Assembly (NCBI RefSeq): GCF_000760595.1
Contig: NZ_BBNM01000002.1
Span: 372,001-436,000, forward strand
Direction: 5' to 3'
Source: Acinetobacter soli
GTDB taxonomy: Bacteria > Pseudomonadota > Gammaproteobacteria > Pseudomonadales > Moraxellaceae
DNA: 64,000 nt
A program made the position numbers and the translations under genes. This document shows, one piece after another, positions 1 through 8,626 of this stretch. The notes beneath the pieces are model-generated. The model was not told where the DNA came from. It made no database searches and was given only the letters and a program-made list of their open reading frames with translations. How positions within the stretch are numbered: the stretch's first letter is position 1; the number at the start of each line of letters is the position of its first letter.

Positions 1-123
1 TTAATCGGGTGAACTGATTAGGTTGGTCGGGTCCCAAAAAAGAGATAAGAATGATTTCTCGCATGAATTGACTCGGGTTTGAGCTACAACTATTGTAAGA
101 ATCATAATCGAAATTGAATCTAT

Positions 124-1437
124 TTGCCTTGGAAGTTTACGTTGAATGCACCTCGACAAGGGCTATTTGCTAGCCTATTAATCGTAAGTTTTGCTTTGCA
201 TACCTTTTTAATGGTGATTGCAACCACCCATCAACTCAATGAGAACCGTGCGAGTCAGGGGCAACTGATGACCAGTCAACTGGTCACCGACAGTCTGACC
301 GAGCTGGAACCGGCCAATACGGTATCCTTGGCATTGATTGCCAACCGTTATGCCACCAACCCAAGCGTGGCCTCAATCCGTATTCTGGATGCCAACAAAC
401 AGGTACTGGCCACCAGTGGTATGGAAAAAACTCGCCAAGGCGAAGTGTTTGTACGGGATGCACTGCAAAACGAAAAGAAAGTCGGCACCATTGAAATCAC
501 GCTGATTAAACCCAGCATTGGTGAAATCTTAAGAACCCAGTGGTTGACCATTTTGGCCATGTTTGTCATTCACTTGCTCCTCTGGCTGGCATATCGCGCC
601 ATTGCTCGACCAAGCCGCAGTGAATATTTGGCACGCATCAACAGTGAAACTCGCTTAAAGCATGAAATCCAGCAATTGATTCAGGCGCTTGAAACAGAAA
701 AGCAAAATACCATCACCTTGGTGGCACAGGCCAAACAGCAGGCGCAGCAAAAAGCCATTCAGATTCCAGACGTGGTATTGCCTGAGCACACACAAGGCGA
801 TCAGGCGGTGGCACTGAATATTCAGTTTTACGATCCGAAACAATTACTCAATAGCGTCAACCAGTCTGTTTCGGTGCCCTACTTCAAGCTCTGCCAGATC
901 TTTTTACAAAAAAGCATTGAGCTGAGCTGCAAGCATTACCATGTGAATCCAAACGAGATTCAGGTGGTCAATGAATTTCAGCAGCAGGGCGCCAACTTGA
1001 TCATGAGTAAGCCAACTACACAAGGTACACTGTGTTTACTCATGACAGGTGCCGTGTTCCAGTTGCTTTCTGACGTACTGTACAAGCGTTATCGTGAAGA
1101 CAAACGTTTTGCCCTACAAACCCGTTTTGCCGTCTCGACTGCCGTTGAGGCCATGCAACTTAATCCACTCGAGGCAGCGCAGCGCCTGACTGGCTATTTG
1201 CATGCCAAAGAATCTGCATTGCACCTCAATCACCATCAGCTTAAAGTAGTGGGTGAGGCCTTCCAGTTGGTTGCCATGCCGAATCCAAGTAATGTGATGA
1301 CCCGTCATGCCTTTATGATGAACGGTATGAACAATGACTGCGCCGAGACTGCACAGCGTATTCGCACCGAGATTCTGATGGGAAAAAAGGCGCGCGCATC
1401 GATTGATGCCTCTTTAGACCATACCTCAAAAATCTAA
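124..1437 (+). CDS. Two-TM membrane protein, SMP/YtjB-like
   Basis: Predicted inner-membrane protein of 437 residues. A first membrane segment lies at about residues 14-36 and a second at about 138-158, enclosing a roughly 100-residue periplasmic part; a Gln/Lys/Glu-rich stretch at about 175-210 looks like a coiled coil and precedes a cytoplasmic domain. This layout recalls the SMP (YtjB) family, but I see no catalytic motif, so no function is given. The start is uncertain: an in-frame TGA sits at 115-117 and the first usable codon is TTG 124, with no clear ribosome binding site; an internal start would cut into the first membrane segment. Confidence 0.7.
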   Translation: MPWKFTLNAPRQGLFASLLIVSFALHTFLMVIATTHQLNENRASQGQLMTSQLVTDSLTELEPANTVSLALIANRYATNPSVASIRILDANKQVLATSGMEKTRQGEVFVRDALQNEKKVGTIEITLIKPSIGEILRTQWLTILAMFVIHLLLWLAYRAIARPSRSEYLARINSETRLKHEIQQLIQALETEKQNTITLVAQAKQQAQQKAIQIPDVVLPEHTQGDQAVALNIQFYDPKQLLNSVNQSVSVPYFKLCQIFLQKSIELSCKHYHVNPNEIQVVNEFQQQGANLIMSKPTTQGTLCLLMTGAVFQLLSDVLYKRYREDKRFALQTRFAVSTAVEAMQLNPLEAAQRLTGYLHAKESALHLNHHQLKVVGEAFQLVAMPNPSNVMTRHAFMMNGMNNDCAETAQRIRTEILMGKKARASIDASLDHTSKI

Positions 1438-1457
1438 GTCTGCTTTCACATCACCAA

Positions 1458-1480
1458 AACCCGCGCTGGCGGGTTTTTTT
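1458..1480 (+). terminator. Rho-independent terminator
   Basis: Stem AACCCGC / GCGGGTT with a GCTG loop, followed by a run of eight T. It lies 20 bp past the stop of the first membrane-protein gene. Confidence 0.85.
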
Positions 1481-1641
1481 TGTTTTTTTATGGGCTGAAT
1501 TATCAGAAAATGCGAAAAGTTCATTCTTTTTATGACTAAAACGTTGATTATTTCGTGGACAGAATGCTTTAATTTCGATCCATTTAGGCTTTTCAAGTGA
1601 CTTCGGTTCTGTGTATAAAGGGATGCCAGAAAGTAAATGCA

Positions 1642-1686
1642 TGCAGCATAGGCAAATTCGGTGAAAACACGCTAAACTATGCTGCA
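1642..1686. promoter_or_regulatory. 10-bp inverted repeat upstream of ribBX
   Basis: TGCAGCATAG (1642-1651) and CTATGCTGCA (1677-1686) are perfect inverted repeats separated by 25 bp, ending about 48 bp before the ribBX start. The site could be an operator or a leader hairpin. It lacks the conserved elements of an FMN riboswitch as far as I can see. Confidence 0.4.
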
Positions 1687-1734
1687 AATTGTGAAAGATA
1701 ATCGTCTTCGGACACAGTGAGAAGGGAAAGGCTT

Positions 1735-2856
1735 ATGCCACTAAGTGATGTGGAAGCGCTTGTCGAAGATATCCGTGCAGGCAAAATGGTCATTCTAATT
1801 GATGATGAAGACCGTGAAAATGAAGGTGATCTAGTCATTGCTGCGACGCATGTACGTCCGCAAGACATCAACTTTATGATCACGCACGCGCGTGGACTGG
1901 TCTGCCTGACCCTAAGCCGCGAACGCTGCCAGCAGTTAAACCTGCCGCTCATGGTCGACCAGAACGGCGCACAGCACAGCACGAACTTTACCTTGTCGAT
2001 CGAAGCCGCAGAAGGCATCACCACCGGTATTTCGGTAGCAGAACGTGCCCACACCATTCGCACTGCCGTGGCTGCGCATGCCAAACCAAGCGATATTGTA
2101 CAACCGGGCCATATCTTTCCTTTAATGGCACAACCAGGCGGTGTTCTTCACCGTGCCGGTCATACTGAAGCAGGCTGTGATCTGGCTCGTCTAGCCGGGC
2201 TTGAACCTGCGTCGGTGATTTGCGAAATCATCAACGAAGACGGCACCATGGCACGTCGCCCCGATTTAGAAGTCTTTGCAGAAAAGCATGGTTTAAAGAT
2301 TGGAACCATTGCCGATCTCATTCATTACCGTATGACCAACGAACAGACGGTCGAGCGCTTGAGCCAGCAAACTATCGAAACCGAATACGGTCACTTTGAG
2401 CTCTTCCGCTACCGTGAAGTTGGAAATCCGGATATCCATCTGGCACTGGTCAAAGGTGAGCCGCGTGAAGGCGTTACCACCGTGCGTGTTCATGGCTTTA
2501 ACCCGACCCGCGACTTGCTCAAACTCAATAAGCAAGGCGGTGAGCCGGCGTGGAATCTGGATCGTGCTTTAAGCACCATTGCTGCCGCAGAGCGTGGCGT
2601 ACTGGTCTGGATTGGACAGGATCATTTACAAGATTTGGGCCCTGCCCTTGAAAGCTTGACCAAACCGAAACCGTTAAAATCAAATGCTGCGCTGTCACAG
2701 CAATATCAAACGATTGGGGTCGGTGCACAAATTTTACGTGATTTGGGCGTGGAAAAAATGAATCTGCTCAGTTCACCTTTACGTTTTAACGCGCTGTCTG
2801 GCTTTAACTTGGAAGTGGTGAAATACATCACCGCAGATCAAACTCTAGAAAACTAA
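1735..2856 (+). CDS. ribB: RibBX: DHBP synthase with degenerate cyclohydrolase domain
   Basis: Makes 3,4-dihydroxy-2-butanone 4-phosphate from ribulose 5-phosphate, a riboflavin precursor. Residues 1 to about 200 form a full RibB domain with the acidic [10 protein letters not shown] motif and the HTEAGCD active-site motif. The C-terminal half aligns with GTP cyclohydrolase II (RibA), but the zinc cysteines are gone (VHGFNPTRD stands where HSECLTGD is expected) and RGIGL is absent. It should therefore not act as RibA; this matches the RibBX type known from Shewanella. ATG 1735 is preferred over GTG 1717 because AGAAGGGAAAGG lies just before it. It heads a riboflavin/nusB cluster with ribE 11 bp downstream. 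Confidence 0.93.
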   Translation: MPLSDVEALVEDIRAGKMVILIDDEDRENEGDLVIAATHVRPQDINFMITHARGLVCLTLSRERCQQLNLPLMVDQNGAQHSTNFTLSIEAAEGITTGISVAERAHTIRTAVAAHAKPSDIVQPGHIFPLMAQPGGVLHRAGHTEAGCDLARLAGLEPASVICEIINEDGTMARRPDLEVFAEKHGLKIGTIADLIHYRMTNEQTVERLSQQTIETEYGHFELFRYREVGNPDIHLALVKGEPREGVTTVRVHGFNPTRDLLKLNKQGGEPAWNLDRALSTIAAAERGVLVWIGQDHLQDLGPALESLTKPKPLKSNAALSQQYQTIGVGAQILRDLGVEKMNLLSSPLRFNALSGFNLEVVKYITADQTLEN

Positions 2857-2867
2857 TCGAGGTTGTT

Positions 2868-3338
2868 ATGGCAATTCGCCGTATTGAAGGTTTATTACAT
2901 CTCGCGAGCGAAGGCCGTTACGCGATTTTAGTGGGTCGTTTTAACAGTTTTGTCGTTGAGCATTTACTCGAAGGTGCAATTGACACCTTGAAACGTCATG
3001 GCGTTAGCGAGGATAATATCACTGTTGCTTACGCACCAGGTGCTTGGGAATTGCCAATCGTTGCTAAAAAATTGGCTGATTCTAACAAATTTGATGCCAT
3101 TATTGCTTTGGGCGCAGTCATTCGTGGAAGTACTCCACATTTCGACTTCGTTGCAGGCGAATGTGCCAAAGGCCTTGGTGTGGTTGCACTTGAAAGTAGT
3201 CTTCCGGTTATCAATGGTGTATTGACAACTGACAGTATCGAACAGGCAATTGAACGTTCGGGTACAAAAGCAGGTAATAAAGGTTCTGAAGCAGCCTTAA
3301 CTGCAATTGAAATGGTTAATCTGTTAAAGGCAATCTAA
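2868..3338 (+). CDS. ribE: 6,7-dimethyl-8-ribityllumazine synthase
   Basis: Lumazine synthase (RibE/RibH) of 156 residues, the usual length. It condenses the RibB product with 5-amino-6-ribitylaminouracil in the next-to-last riboflavin step and normally assembles into pentamers or icosahedra. Visible signatures are [16 protein letters not shown] near the N-terminus, APGAWELP, and [17 protein letters not shown] with the catalytic His. It sits 11 bp after ribBX and 3 bp before nusB, so the genes are probably cotranscribed and partly translationally coupled. Confidence 0.97.
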   Translation: MAIRRIEGLLHLASEGRYAILVGRFNSFVVEHLLEGAIDTLKRHGVSEDNITVAYAPGAWELPIVAKKLADSNKFDAIIALGAVIRGSTPHFDFVAGECAKGLGVVALESSLPVINGVLTTDSIEQAIERSGTKAGNKGSEAALTAIEMVNLLKAI

Positions 3339-3341
3339 AGC

Positions 3342-3791
3342 ATGTCGCAAACACTCCAAGCCGCTTATGCAGCGAAACGTAAAGCACGTCGTTTTGCTGT
3401 ACAAGGCATTTATGAATGGCAAATGAGCCACAACCCTGTGCATGAAATTGAAGCACGTACCCGTGTCGAAAATGCGATGCACAAGGTCGATCTCAGCTAC
3501 TATCATGAATTGCTCACGCAAGTGGTTGCACAACATGAAACATTGGATACGTTACTTGTTCCGGTACTAGACCGCGAACTCAGTGCCCTGGATGGCGTCG
3601 AATTGGCAACCTTACGTTTAGGTGCATATGAACTTCGAGACCATCTCGAGATCCCGTATCGTGTTGTTCTGGACGAAGCGATTGAGCTGGCCAAACATTT
3701 TGGTGGTGCCGATAGCCACAAATACATCAATGGTGTTCTTGATCGTTTGGCTTCTCGACTTCGTGAAGCTGAAAAACAACAAGCCAACTAA
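3342..3791 (+). CDS. nusB: Transcription antitermination factor NusB
   Basis: All-helical RNA-binding protein of 149 residues that joins NusE (S10) on boxA RNA to support rRNA antitermination. The N-terminal [16 protein letters not shown] matches the NusB start motif, and the C-terminal [22 protein letters not shown]...YINGVLD stretch is typical. It lies 3 bp after ribE; ribE-nusB linkage is common in Proteobacteria. Confidence 0.97.
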   Translation: MSQTLQAAYAAKRKARRFAVQGIYEWQMSHNPVHEIEARTRVENAMHKVDLSYYHELLTQVVAQHETLDTLLVPVLDRELSALDGVELATLRLGAYELRDHLEIPYRVVLDEAIELAKHFGGADSHKYINGVLDRLASRLREAEKQQAN

Positions 3792-3805
3792 GGCGTGTTG
3801 CGTGC

Positions 3806-4723
3806 ATGGCTGAGTTTTCTGTAATTGACCAATATTTTTCCCGTTCGGCCTTACATGGCGATGAACTCGGTGTTGGTGACGACTCAGCCCTGCTTACGCC
3901 GCCACATGGCCAGCAACTGGTCATCTGTACAGATACCCTGATTGCGGGTCGGCATTTTCCACTTAGCACCTCTGCCCATGCCATTGGCTGGAAAAGTGTT
4001 GCAGTTAATTTGTCTGATATTGCTGCAATGGGAGCTAAACCACACAGTATTTTGCTGGCACTTAGCCTTCCAGAAGTCGATCATAACTGGTTAAGTGAGT
4101 TTAGTCGTGGCCTATATCAATGCTGTGATCAATTTGGGGTACACCTCATTGGTGGCGATACCACACAGAGCCCGCACCTCACCATTACGGTGACGGCGCT
4201 TGGTTATGTCGATCAGCAGCAAGCCGTATGCCGATCTGGCGCACAGGTGGGTGACTATGTGGTGGTCAGTGGTCAAGTGGGTGACGCTGCCTATGGTCTG
4301 GCACATTTAGGCTCTGCCTTGCAGCAGCGACTGGATTATCCAACACCACGCTGCGAACTCGGACAACGCCTGAAAGGGTTTGCATCAAGCATGATTGATG
4401 TTTCCGACGGTTTGGCCCAAGATCTGGGGCATATTTTAAAAGCATCTCATGTTGGGGCGCAGCTCGATCTTGAGCAGCTACCGCTCGACCCTGCACTCGA
4501 AGCGCTTGAAAATACAGCCAAGTGGCAGTTTGCACTTGCAGGGGGCGACGACTATGAGCTGTGTTTTACCATCTCACCTGAACATTTTGAACAACTTCAA
4601 CAGTATTCTCTCGATACCAAAATCACAAAAATTGGTCAGATTACCGCACAACAACAATTGACCTATCATTATCAAGGACAGGACTACCCGCTTCAACTGC
4701 ATGGATACCAACACTTTGCCTAA
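3806..4723 (+). CDS. thiL: Thiamine-monophosphate kinase
   Basis: Phosphorylates thiamine monophosphate to the active cofactor thiamine diphosphate. The 305-residue protein shows the PurM-like ATP/Mg site GDDSALL near residue 25, the AVNLSDIAAMGAKP motif, GGDTTQSP, IDVSDGLAQDLGH and AGGDDYELC, all characteristic of ThiL. The start follows nusB by 14 bp. The 3' end overlaps pgpA by 23 bp, implying coupled translation. Confidence 0.97.
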   Translation: MAEFSVIDQYFSRSALHGDELGVGDDSALLTPPHGQQLVICTDTLIAGRHFPLSTSAHAIGWKSVAVNLSDIAAMGAKPHSILLALSLPEVDHNWLSEFSRGLYQCCDQFGVHLIGGDTTQSPHLTITVTALGYVDQQQAVCRSGAQVGDYVVVSGQVGDAAYGLAHLGSALQQRLDYPTPRCELGQRLKGFASSMIDVSDGLAQDLGHILKASHVGAQLDLEQLPLDPALEALENTAKWQFALAGGDDYELCFTISPEHFEQLQQYSLDTKITKIGQITAQQQLTYHYQGQDYPLQLHGYQHFA

Positions 4724-5216
4724 ACCTTCAATCGACTTTAAACGCATGTCTTGGTTCAATCGCTGCATCGTATTTTGTGGTGTTGGCTTTGGTTCAGGCT
4801 TGGCGCCCAAAGCACCCGGCACTTTTGGCTCGGCCTTTGCCTTACTGTTCATTCCGTTTTGGGTCTGTATCGGTTTTTATCCAAGTGTGGCTCTGATTGC
4901 ACTGATGAGTGTAATCGGGATTTTTTTCTGTGGGAAAACCGCAGAACTGATGGGTGTACACGATGATGGCCGGATTGTCTGGGACGAATTTGCAGGACAA
5001 TCGATTACCGTATTGCCTTTAATCTATTTTAATGTAATGGATGTAAAATGGGCCCTCATCAGTTTTGCCCTATTCCGGCTGTTCGATGTGTGGAAGCCGT
5101 GGCCCATTCGAGTGATTGATCGACAGGTGCACGGCGGATTTGGCATTATGCTTGATGATCTGATTGCAGGGCTCTGGGCTGCACTGTGTATTTTGATATA
5201 TTTATCACTGGTCTAA
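4701..5216 (+). CDS. pgpA: Phosphatidylglycerophosphatase A
   Basis: Inner-membrane phosphatase of 171 residues that dephosphorylates phosphatidylglycerophosphate to phosphatidylglycerol. The family motif [16 protein letters not shown] lies near residue 30, with further signatures VWDEFAGQ and DVWKPWPIR, and several membrane helices. The start overlaps the end of thiL; thiL-pgpA adjacency is conserved in many Proteobacteria. A later ATG at 4746 is possible but would remove little. Confidence 0.95.
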   Translation: MDTNTLPKPSIDFKRMSWFNRCIVFCGVGFGSGLAPKAPGTFGSAFALLFIPFWVCIGFYPSVALIALMSVIGIFFCGKTAELMGVHDDGRIVWDEFAGQSITVLPLIYFNVMDVKWALISFALFRLFDVWKPWPIRVIDRQVHGGFGIMLDDLIAGLWAALCILIYLSLV

Positions 5217-5235
5217 ACCGTTAAGTAGGTTATTC

Positions 5236-6600
5236 ATGACAACGACCGTTATTATTCTTGCTGCGGGCAAAGGAACGCGTATGCGCTCTAGCCTTCCTAA
5301 AGTATTACAGCCTTTGGCGGGCCGTCCTTTGCTCGGACACGTCATTCAAACGGCAAAACAACTGCATGCACAAAATATTATTACCATCTATGGACACGGT
5401 GGTGAACACGTTCAGCAACAATTTCAGCAAGAAAATATTCAGTGGGTTGAGCAAGCCGAACAACTGGGCACAGGTCATGCGGTTCAGATGACGTTACCCG
5501 TGTTACCACAAGAAGGCATGTCACTGATTTTGTATGGTGATGTACCGTTGGTGCGCCAAGAAACTCTCGATCAGCTCCTTGCCGTATCAAGTGCGACAGG
5601 CATTGGCATGATTACGCTCAATGTGGACAATCCGACCGGATATGGACGCATCATTCGTGACAACGACAAGATTCAGGCGATTGTGGAACATAAAGATGCC
5701 ACTGAGCAACAGCGTCAGATTCAGGAAATCAATACCGGCATCTATTGCGTCAGTAATCAGAAACTGCACGCATGGTTGCCAAAGCTATCGAATAACAACG
5801 CCCAAGGTGAATACTATCTCACCGATATTGTGGCCATGGCCGTTGCCGACGGTTTGGAAATTGCATCAATTCAGCCCGAACTGGCCTATGAAGTAGAAGG
5901 CGTCAATGACCGTCTACAACTGGCAGCGCTCGAGCGCGAATTTCAATTGCAACAAGCCAAAGGACTGATGCAACAGGGTCTCACCTTGAGTGATCCGGCT
6001 CGTTTTGATATACGTGGTACGCTCAAAATCGGACAAGATGTCAAAATCGATATCAATGTGATTATTGAAGGTGACTGTGAACTGGGCGATTTTGTCGAAA
6101 TTGGCGCGGGTTGCGTATTAAAAAATACCCGTATTGCTGCTGGCACAAAAGTGCAACCTTACAGCGTGTTTGAAAATGCGGTTGTGGGTGAAAATACTCT
6201 GATCGGACCATTTGCGCGCTTGCGTCCGGGTGCAGAGCTGGCCAACGACGTACACATCGGCAACTTCGTTGAAGTGAAAAATACCCGTATCGGGGTCGGC
6301 TCAAAAGCCAACCATTTTACCTATCTGGGCGATGCCGAAGTTGGTGCTGGTTCGAATATTGGTGCAGGGACCATTACCTGCAATTATGATGGTGCAAATA
6401 AATTTAAAACCGTGATTGGTGATGCTGCATTTATTGGCTCCAACAGTTCACTGGTTGCACCTGTACATATTGGTAATGGTGCCACCGTGGGTGCAGGTTC
6501 GGTGATTACTCGTGATGTGAGCGACAATGCACTGGCATTTGAGCGCGCGCAACAAATTGAAAAAGCAAATTATCAACGTCCGCAAAAGTTGAAAAAATAA
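5236..6600 (+). CDS. glmU: Bifunctional GlmU (UDP-GlcNAc synthesis)
   Basis: Acetylates glucosamine 1-phosphate and then uridylylates it to UDP-GlcNAc, the precursor of peptidoglycan and LPS. The 454-residue length is standard. The N-terminal uridyltransferase domain opens with [18 protein letters not shown]; from about residue 250 on, hexapeptide repeats form the left-handed beta-helix acetyltransferase domain, ending in the usual basic tail. It is followed by glmS after 12 bp, so the two steps from fructose 6-phosphate are made together. Confidence 0.98.
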   Translation: MTTTVIILAAGKGTRMRSSLPKVLQPLAGRPLLGHVIQTAKQLHAQNIITIYGHGGEHVQQQFQQENIQWVEQAEQLGTGHAVQMTLPVLPQEGMSLILYGDVPLVRQETLDQLLAVSSATGIGMITLNVDNPTGYGRIIRDNDKIQAIVEHKDATEQQRQIQEINTGIYCVSNQKLHAWLPKLSNNNAQGEYYLTDIVAMAVADGLEIASIQPELAYEVEGVNDRLQLAALEREFQLQQAKGLMQQGLTLSDPARFDIRGTLKIGQDVKIDINVIIEGDCELGDFVEIGAGCVLKNTRIAAGTKVQPYSVFENAVVGENTLIGPFARLRPGAELANDVHIGNFVEVKNTRIGVGSKANHFTYLGDAEVGAGSNIGAGTITCNYDGANKFKTVIGDAAFIGSNSSLVAPVHIGNGATVGAGSVITRDVSDNALAFERAQQIEKANYQRPQKLKK

Positions 6601-6612
6601 GAGGTATTAGGC

Positions 6613-8451
6613 ATGTGTGGTATCGTCGGAGGCGTTGCAGAACGCAACATTAGTGAGATTTTAATTGAAGGTCTCAAACGCCTTGAATACCGCGGATACG
6701 ACTCTGCGGGCGTTGCATTGGTGAGTCCATCGCATATTCTGCGTGAGCGCCGTGTGGGAAAAGTGGCTAATCTGGCCGAGGCCGTTGTACAGAGCAAATT
6801 AAGCGGCTCTTTAGGTATTGCACATACACGCTGGGCCACGCATGGTAAACCGACCGAGCACAATGCGCATCCACATATTTCGGGTGATGTGGCTGTGGTG
6901 CACAATGGTATTATTGAAAACTACCAAGAGCTTAAAGACGACCTAGAAGCGCTAGGCTACATCTTTACCTCACAAACCGATACCGAAGTCGTGGCGCATC
7001 TGGTGCATCACGCACTCAAAAAGCAACCAAGCCTGCTCGATGCCGTTCGTAGCGTAGTGCCAGAGCTTAAAGGCGCCTATGCACTAGGCATTGTACATAA
7101 GGATCATCCAGATGAGTTGATCACCGTACGTGAAGGTTCGCCTCTGGTGATTGGTGTGGGGATTGGTGAAAACTTTATCAGTTCAGATCAGTTGGCGCTT
7201 TTACCTGTGACCAATCGCTTTGTGTATTTGGAAGAAGGTGATATTGCCCGTCTGACCCGTGACAGCATTGAAATTTATGCACATGGCGAAAAAATCGAGC
7301 GTCCGGTTAAGGAGCTTGATGCTGCGGTCAGTAATGCATCAAAAGGCGAATACAAGCACTACATGCTCAAAGAGATTTATGAGCAGCCTGAAGCCATTCA
7401 ACAAACCATTTCACAAGCCTTAAATGGCAATGCATTGCGTGATGATTTCTTGCACTTGGCCGAAGTGGATTTTAAACAGATCCAAAACGTACAGATTATT
7501 GCCTGCGGTACCAGTTACCACGCCGGTATGATTGCCAAGTACTGGTTTGAGCAATTGATTAATGTGCCGTGTCAGGTGGAGATTGCCAGCGAGTTTCGTT
7601 ATCGCTCACCAGTGATTGTGGCGAATACTTTGTATATCTGTATTTCTCAGTCTGGTGAAACTGCCGATACCTTGGCAGCGCTACGTGACACACAAAAGCG
7701 TGCCAAAGCCAAACATATTCAGATCTCGACTCTGACCATTTGTAACGTGGCCACCTCATCGATGGTACGCGAAACAGATCATCATTTGCTAACCCTCGCA
7801 GGCCCAGAAATTGGCGTGGCTTCGACCAAAGCCTTTACCACCCAGCTTGCAGCATTGATGCTACTCATTTTGAAAATTGGTCAGGTGAAGCAGCAAATTG
7901 CCGCTGAACAAATTTCAGAGATTGCATCGCAATTGTGGCATTGTCCAAAAGTCATGCTCGATACTTTGCAACACAATACGGAAATTTTACGTTTATCTGA
8001 ACTGTTTGTTGAAAAGCAGCACTGCTTGTTCTTGGGCCGCGGTACACATTATCCGATTGCCCTTGAAGGTGCATTGAAACTGAAAGAAATTTCGTATATT
8101 CATGCCGAAGGCTATGCCGCGGGTGAATTAAAACATGGCCCGTTGGCCTTGGTCGATAACGAAATGCCTGTGGTCATTTTGGCGCCGCAAGACGATATGC
8201 TCGATAAACTAAAATCGAATATGGAAGAAGTTCAGGCACGTGGCGGTGAACTGTTTGTGTTTGCCGATGAAAACAGCGGTATTCGCGACAAAGACCGTCA
8301 GCATGTGGTTTTAATTCCAGATGTGAATGCTTGGCTGGCACCGATTGTGTACAGTATTCCGGTACAGTTACTGTCGTATCATGTGGCGGTATTGCGTGGT
8401 ACAGATGTCGATCAGCCACGTAACCTTGCAAAATCAGTTACCGTAGAGTAA
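6613..8451 (+). CDS. glmS: Glutamine-fructose-6-phosphate aminotransferase
   Basis: Makes glucosamine 6-phosphate from fructose 6-phosphate and glutamine, the entry step of amino-sugar synthesis. The 612-residue protein starts MCGIVGG, whose Cys2 is the glutaminase nucleophile, followed by the class II amidotransferase domain (TRWATHGKP, HNGIIENY) and two SIS sugar-binding domains (CGTSYHAG, SQSGETADT). The C-terminal end LAKSVTVE is the conserved region that Tn7-type elements recognise as attTn7. The gene is intact, and the mobile island begins about 25 bp past its stop codon. Confidence 0.99.
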   Translation: MCGIVGGVAERNISEILIEGLKRLEYRGYDSAGVALVSPSHILRERRVGKVANLAEAVVQSKLSGSLGIAHTRWATHGKPTEHNAHPHISGDVAVVHNGIIENYQELKDDLEALGYIFTSQTDTEVVAHLVHHALKKQPSLLDAVRSVVPELKGAYALGIVHKDHPDELITVREGSPLVIGVGIGENFISSDQLALLPVTNRFVYLEEGDIARLTRDSIEIYAHGEKIERPVKELDAAVSNASKGEYKHYMLKEIYEQPEAIQQTISQALNGNALRDDFLHLAEVDFKQIQNVQIIACGTSYHAGMIAKYWFEQLINVPCQVEIASEFRYRSPVIVANTLYICISQSGETADTLAALRDTQKRAKAKHIQISTLTICNVATSSMVRETDHHLLTLAGPEIGVASTKAFTTQLAALMLLILKIGQVKQQIAAEQISEIASQLWHCPKVMLDTLQHNTEILRLSELFVEKQHCLFLGRGTHYPIALEGALKLKEISYIHAEGYAAGELKHGPLALVDNEMPVVILAPQDDMLDKLKSNMEEVQARGGELFVFADENSGIRDKDRQHVVLIPDVNAWLAPIVYSIPVQLLSYHVAVLRGTDVDQPRNLAKSVTVE

Positions 8452-8464
8452 GCAACTGATTTTG
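8429..8464 (+). terminator. Stem-loop across the glmS stop codon
   Basis: An 11-bp perfect inverted repeat (CAAAATCAGTT / AACTGATTTTG) with a 14-bp loop spans the last glmS codons and the stop. Only a short T run follows about 9 bp later, so it may be a weak terminator or an mRNA-end stabiliser. Confidence 0.4.
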
Positions 8465-8475
8465 AAAACTAATTT

Positions 8476-8524
8476 TTGTATGAGAGTAATAAATATATAC
8501 TTAGTGAAATCATATAATCAAACC
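8476..8524 (+). repeat. Left terminal inverted repeat of the island
   Basis: Reads TTGTATGAGAGTA, 10 bp, then ACTTAGTGA and, after a short gap, TATAATCAAAC. The same blocks with the same 10-bp gap occur inverted at 19504-19549. One-base and two-base differences separate the copies. Confidence 0.75.
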
Positions 8525-8530
8525 TAATCA

Positions 8531-8566
8531 AAAAAGATCTGTTCTTAACAAAACAGATCTTTTTTT
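8531..8566. terminator. Bidirectional terminator at the island's left edge
   Basis: Stem AGATCTGTT / AACAGATCT flanked by A on the left and a T run on the right, so it can stop transcripts from either side. It probably insulates the island genes from glmS transcription. Confidence 0.75.
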
Positions 8567-8587
8567 ATTCAAAATAAAAGTTATATT

Positions 8588-8607
8588 CTAAGTAAAACTA
8601 TAATCAA
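8588..8607 (+). repeat. Subterminal repeat upstream of gmtY
   Basis: CTAAGTAAAACTATAATCAAA-like copy of the inner block of the left terminal repeat (8499-8523). It lies 20 bp before gmtY, where a recombinase-binding site could also control the gene. Another TATAATCAAAA block lies at 19463-19473 near the right end. Confidence 0.45.
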
Positions 8608-8626
8608 ATAATCTAAGGACAATGCA

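Noticed and set aside
1480..1735. FMN riboswitch upstream of ribBX
   Set aside because: The conserved riboswitch core is not found; only a simple inverted repeat is present.
1677..2084. Long minus-strand ORF opposite ribBX
   Set aside because: It mirrors the ribBX gene, lacks a ribosome site and has no family-like sequence; a shadow frame.
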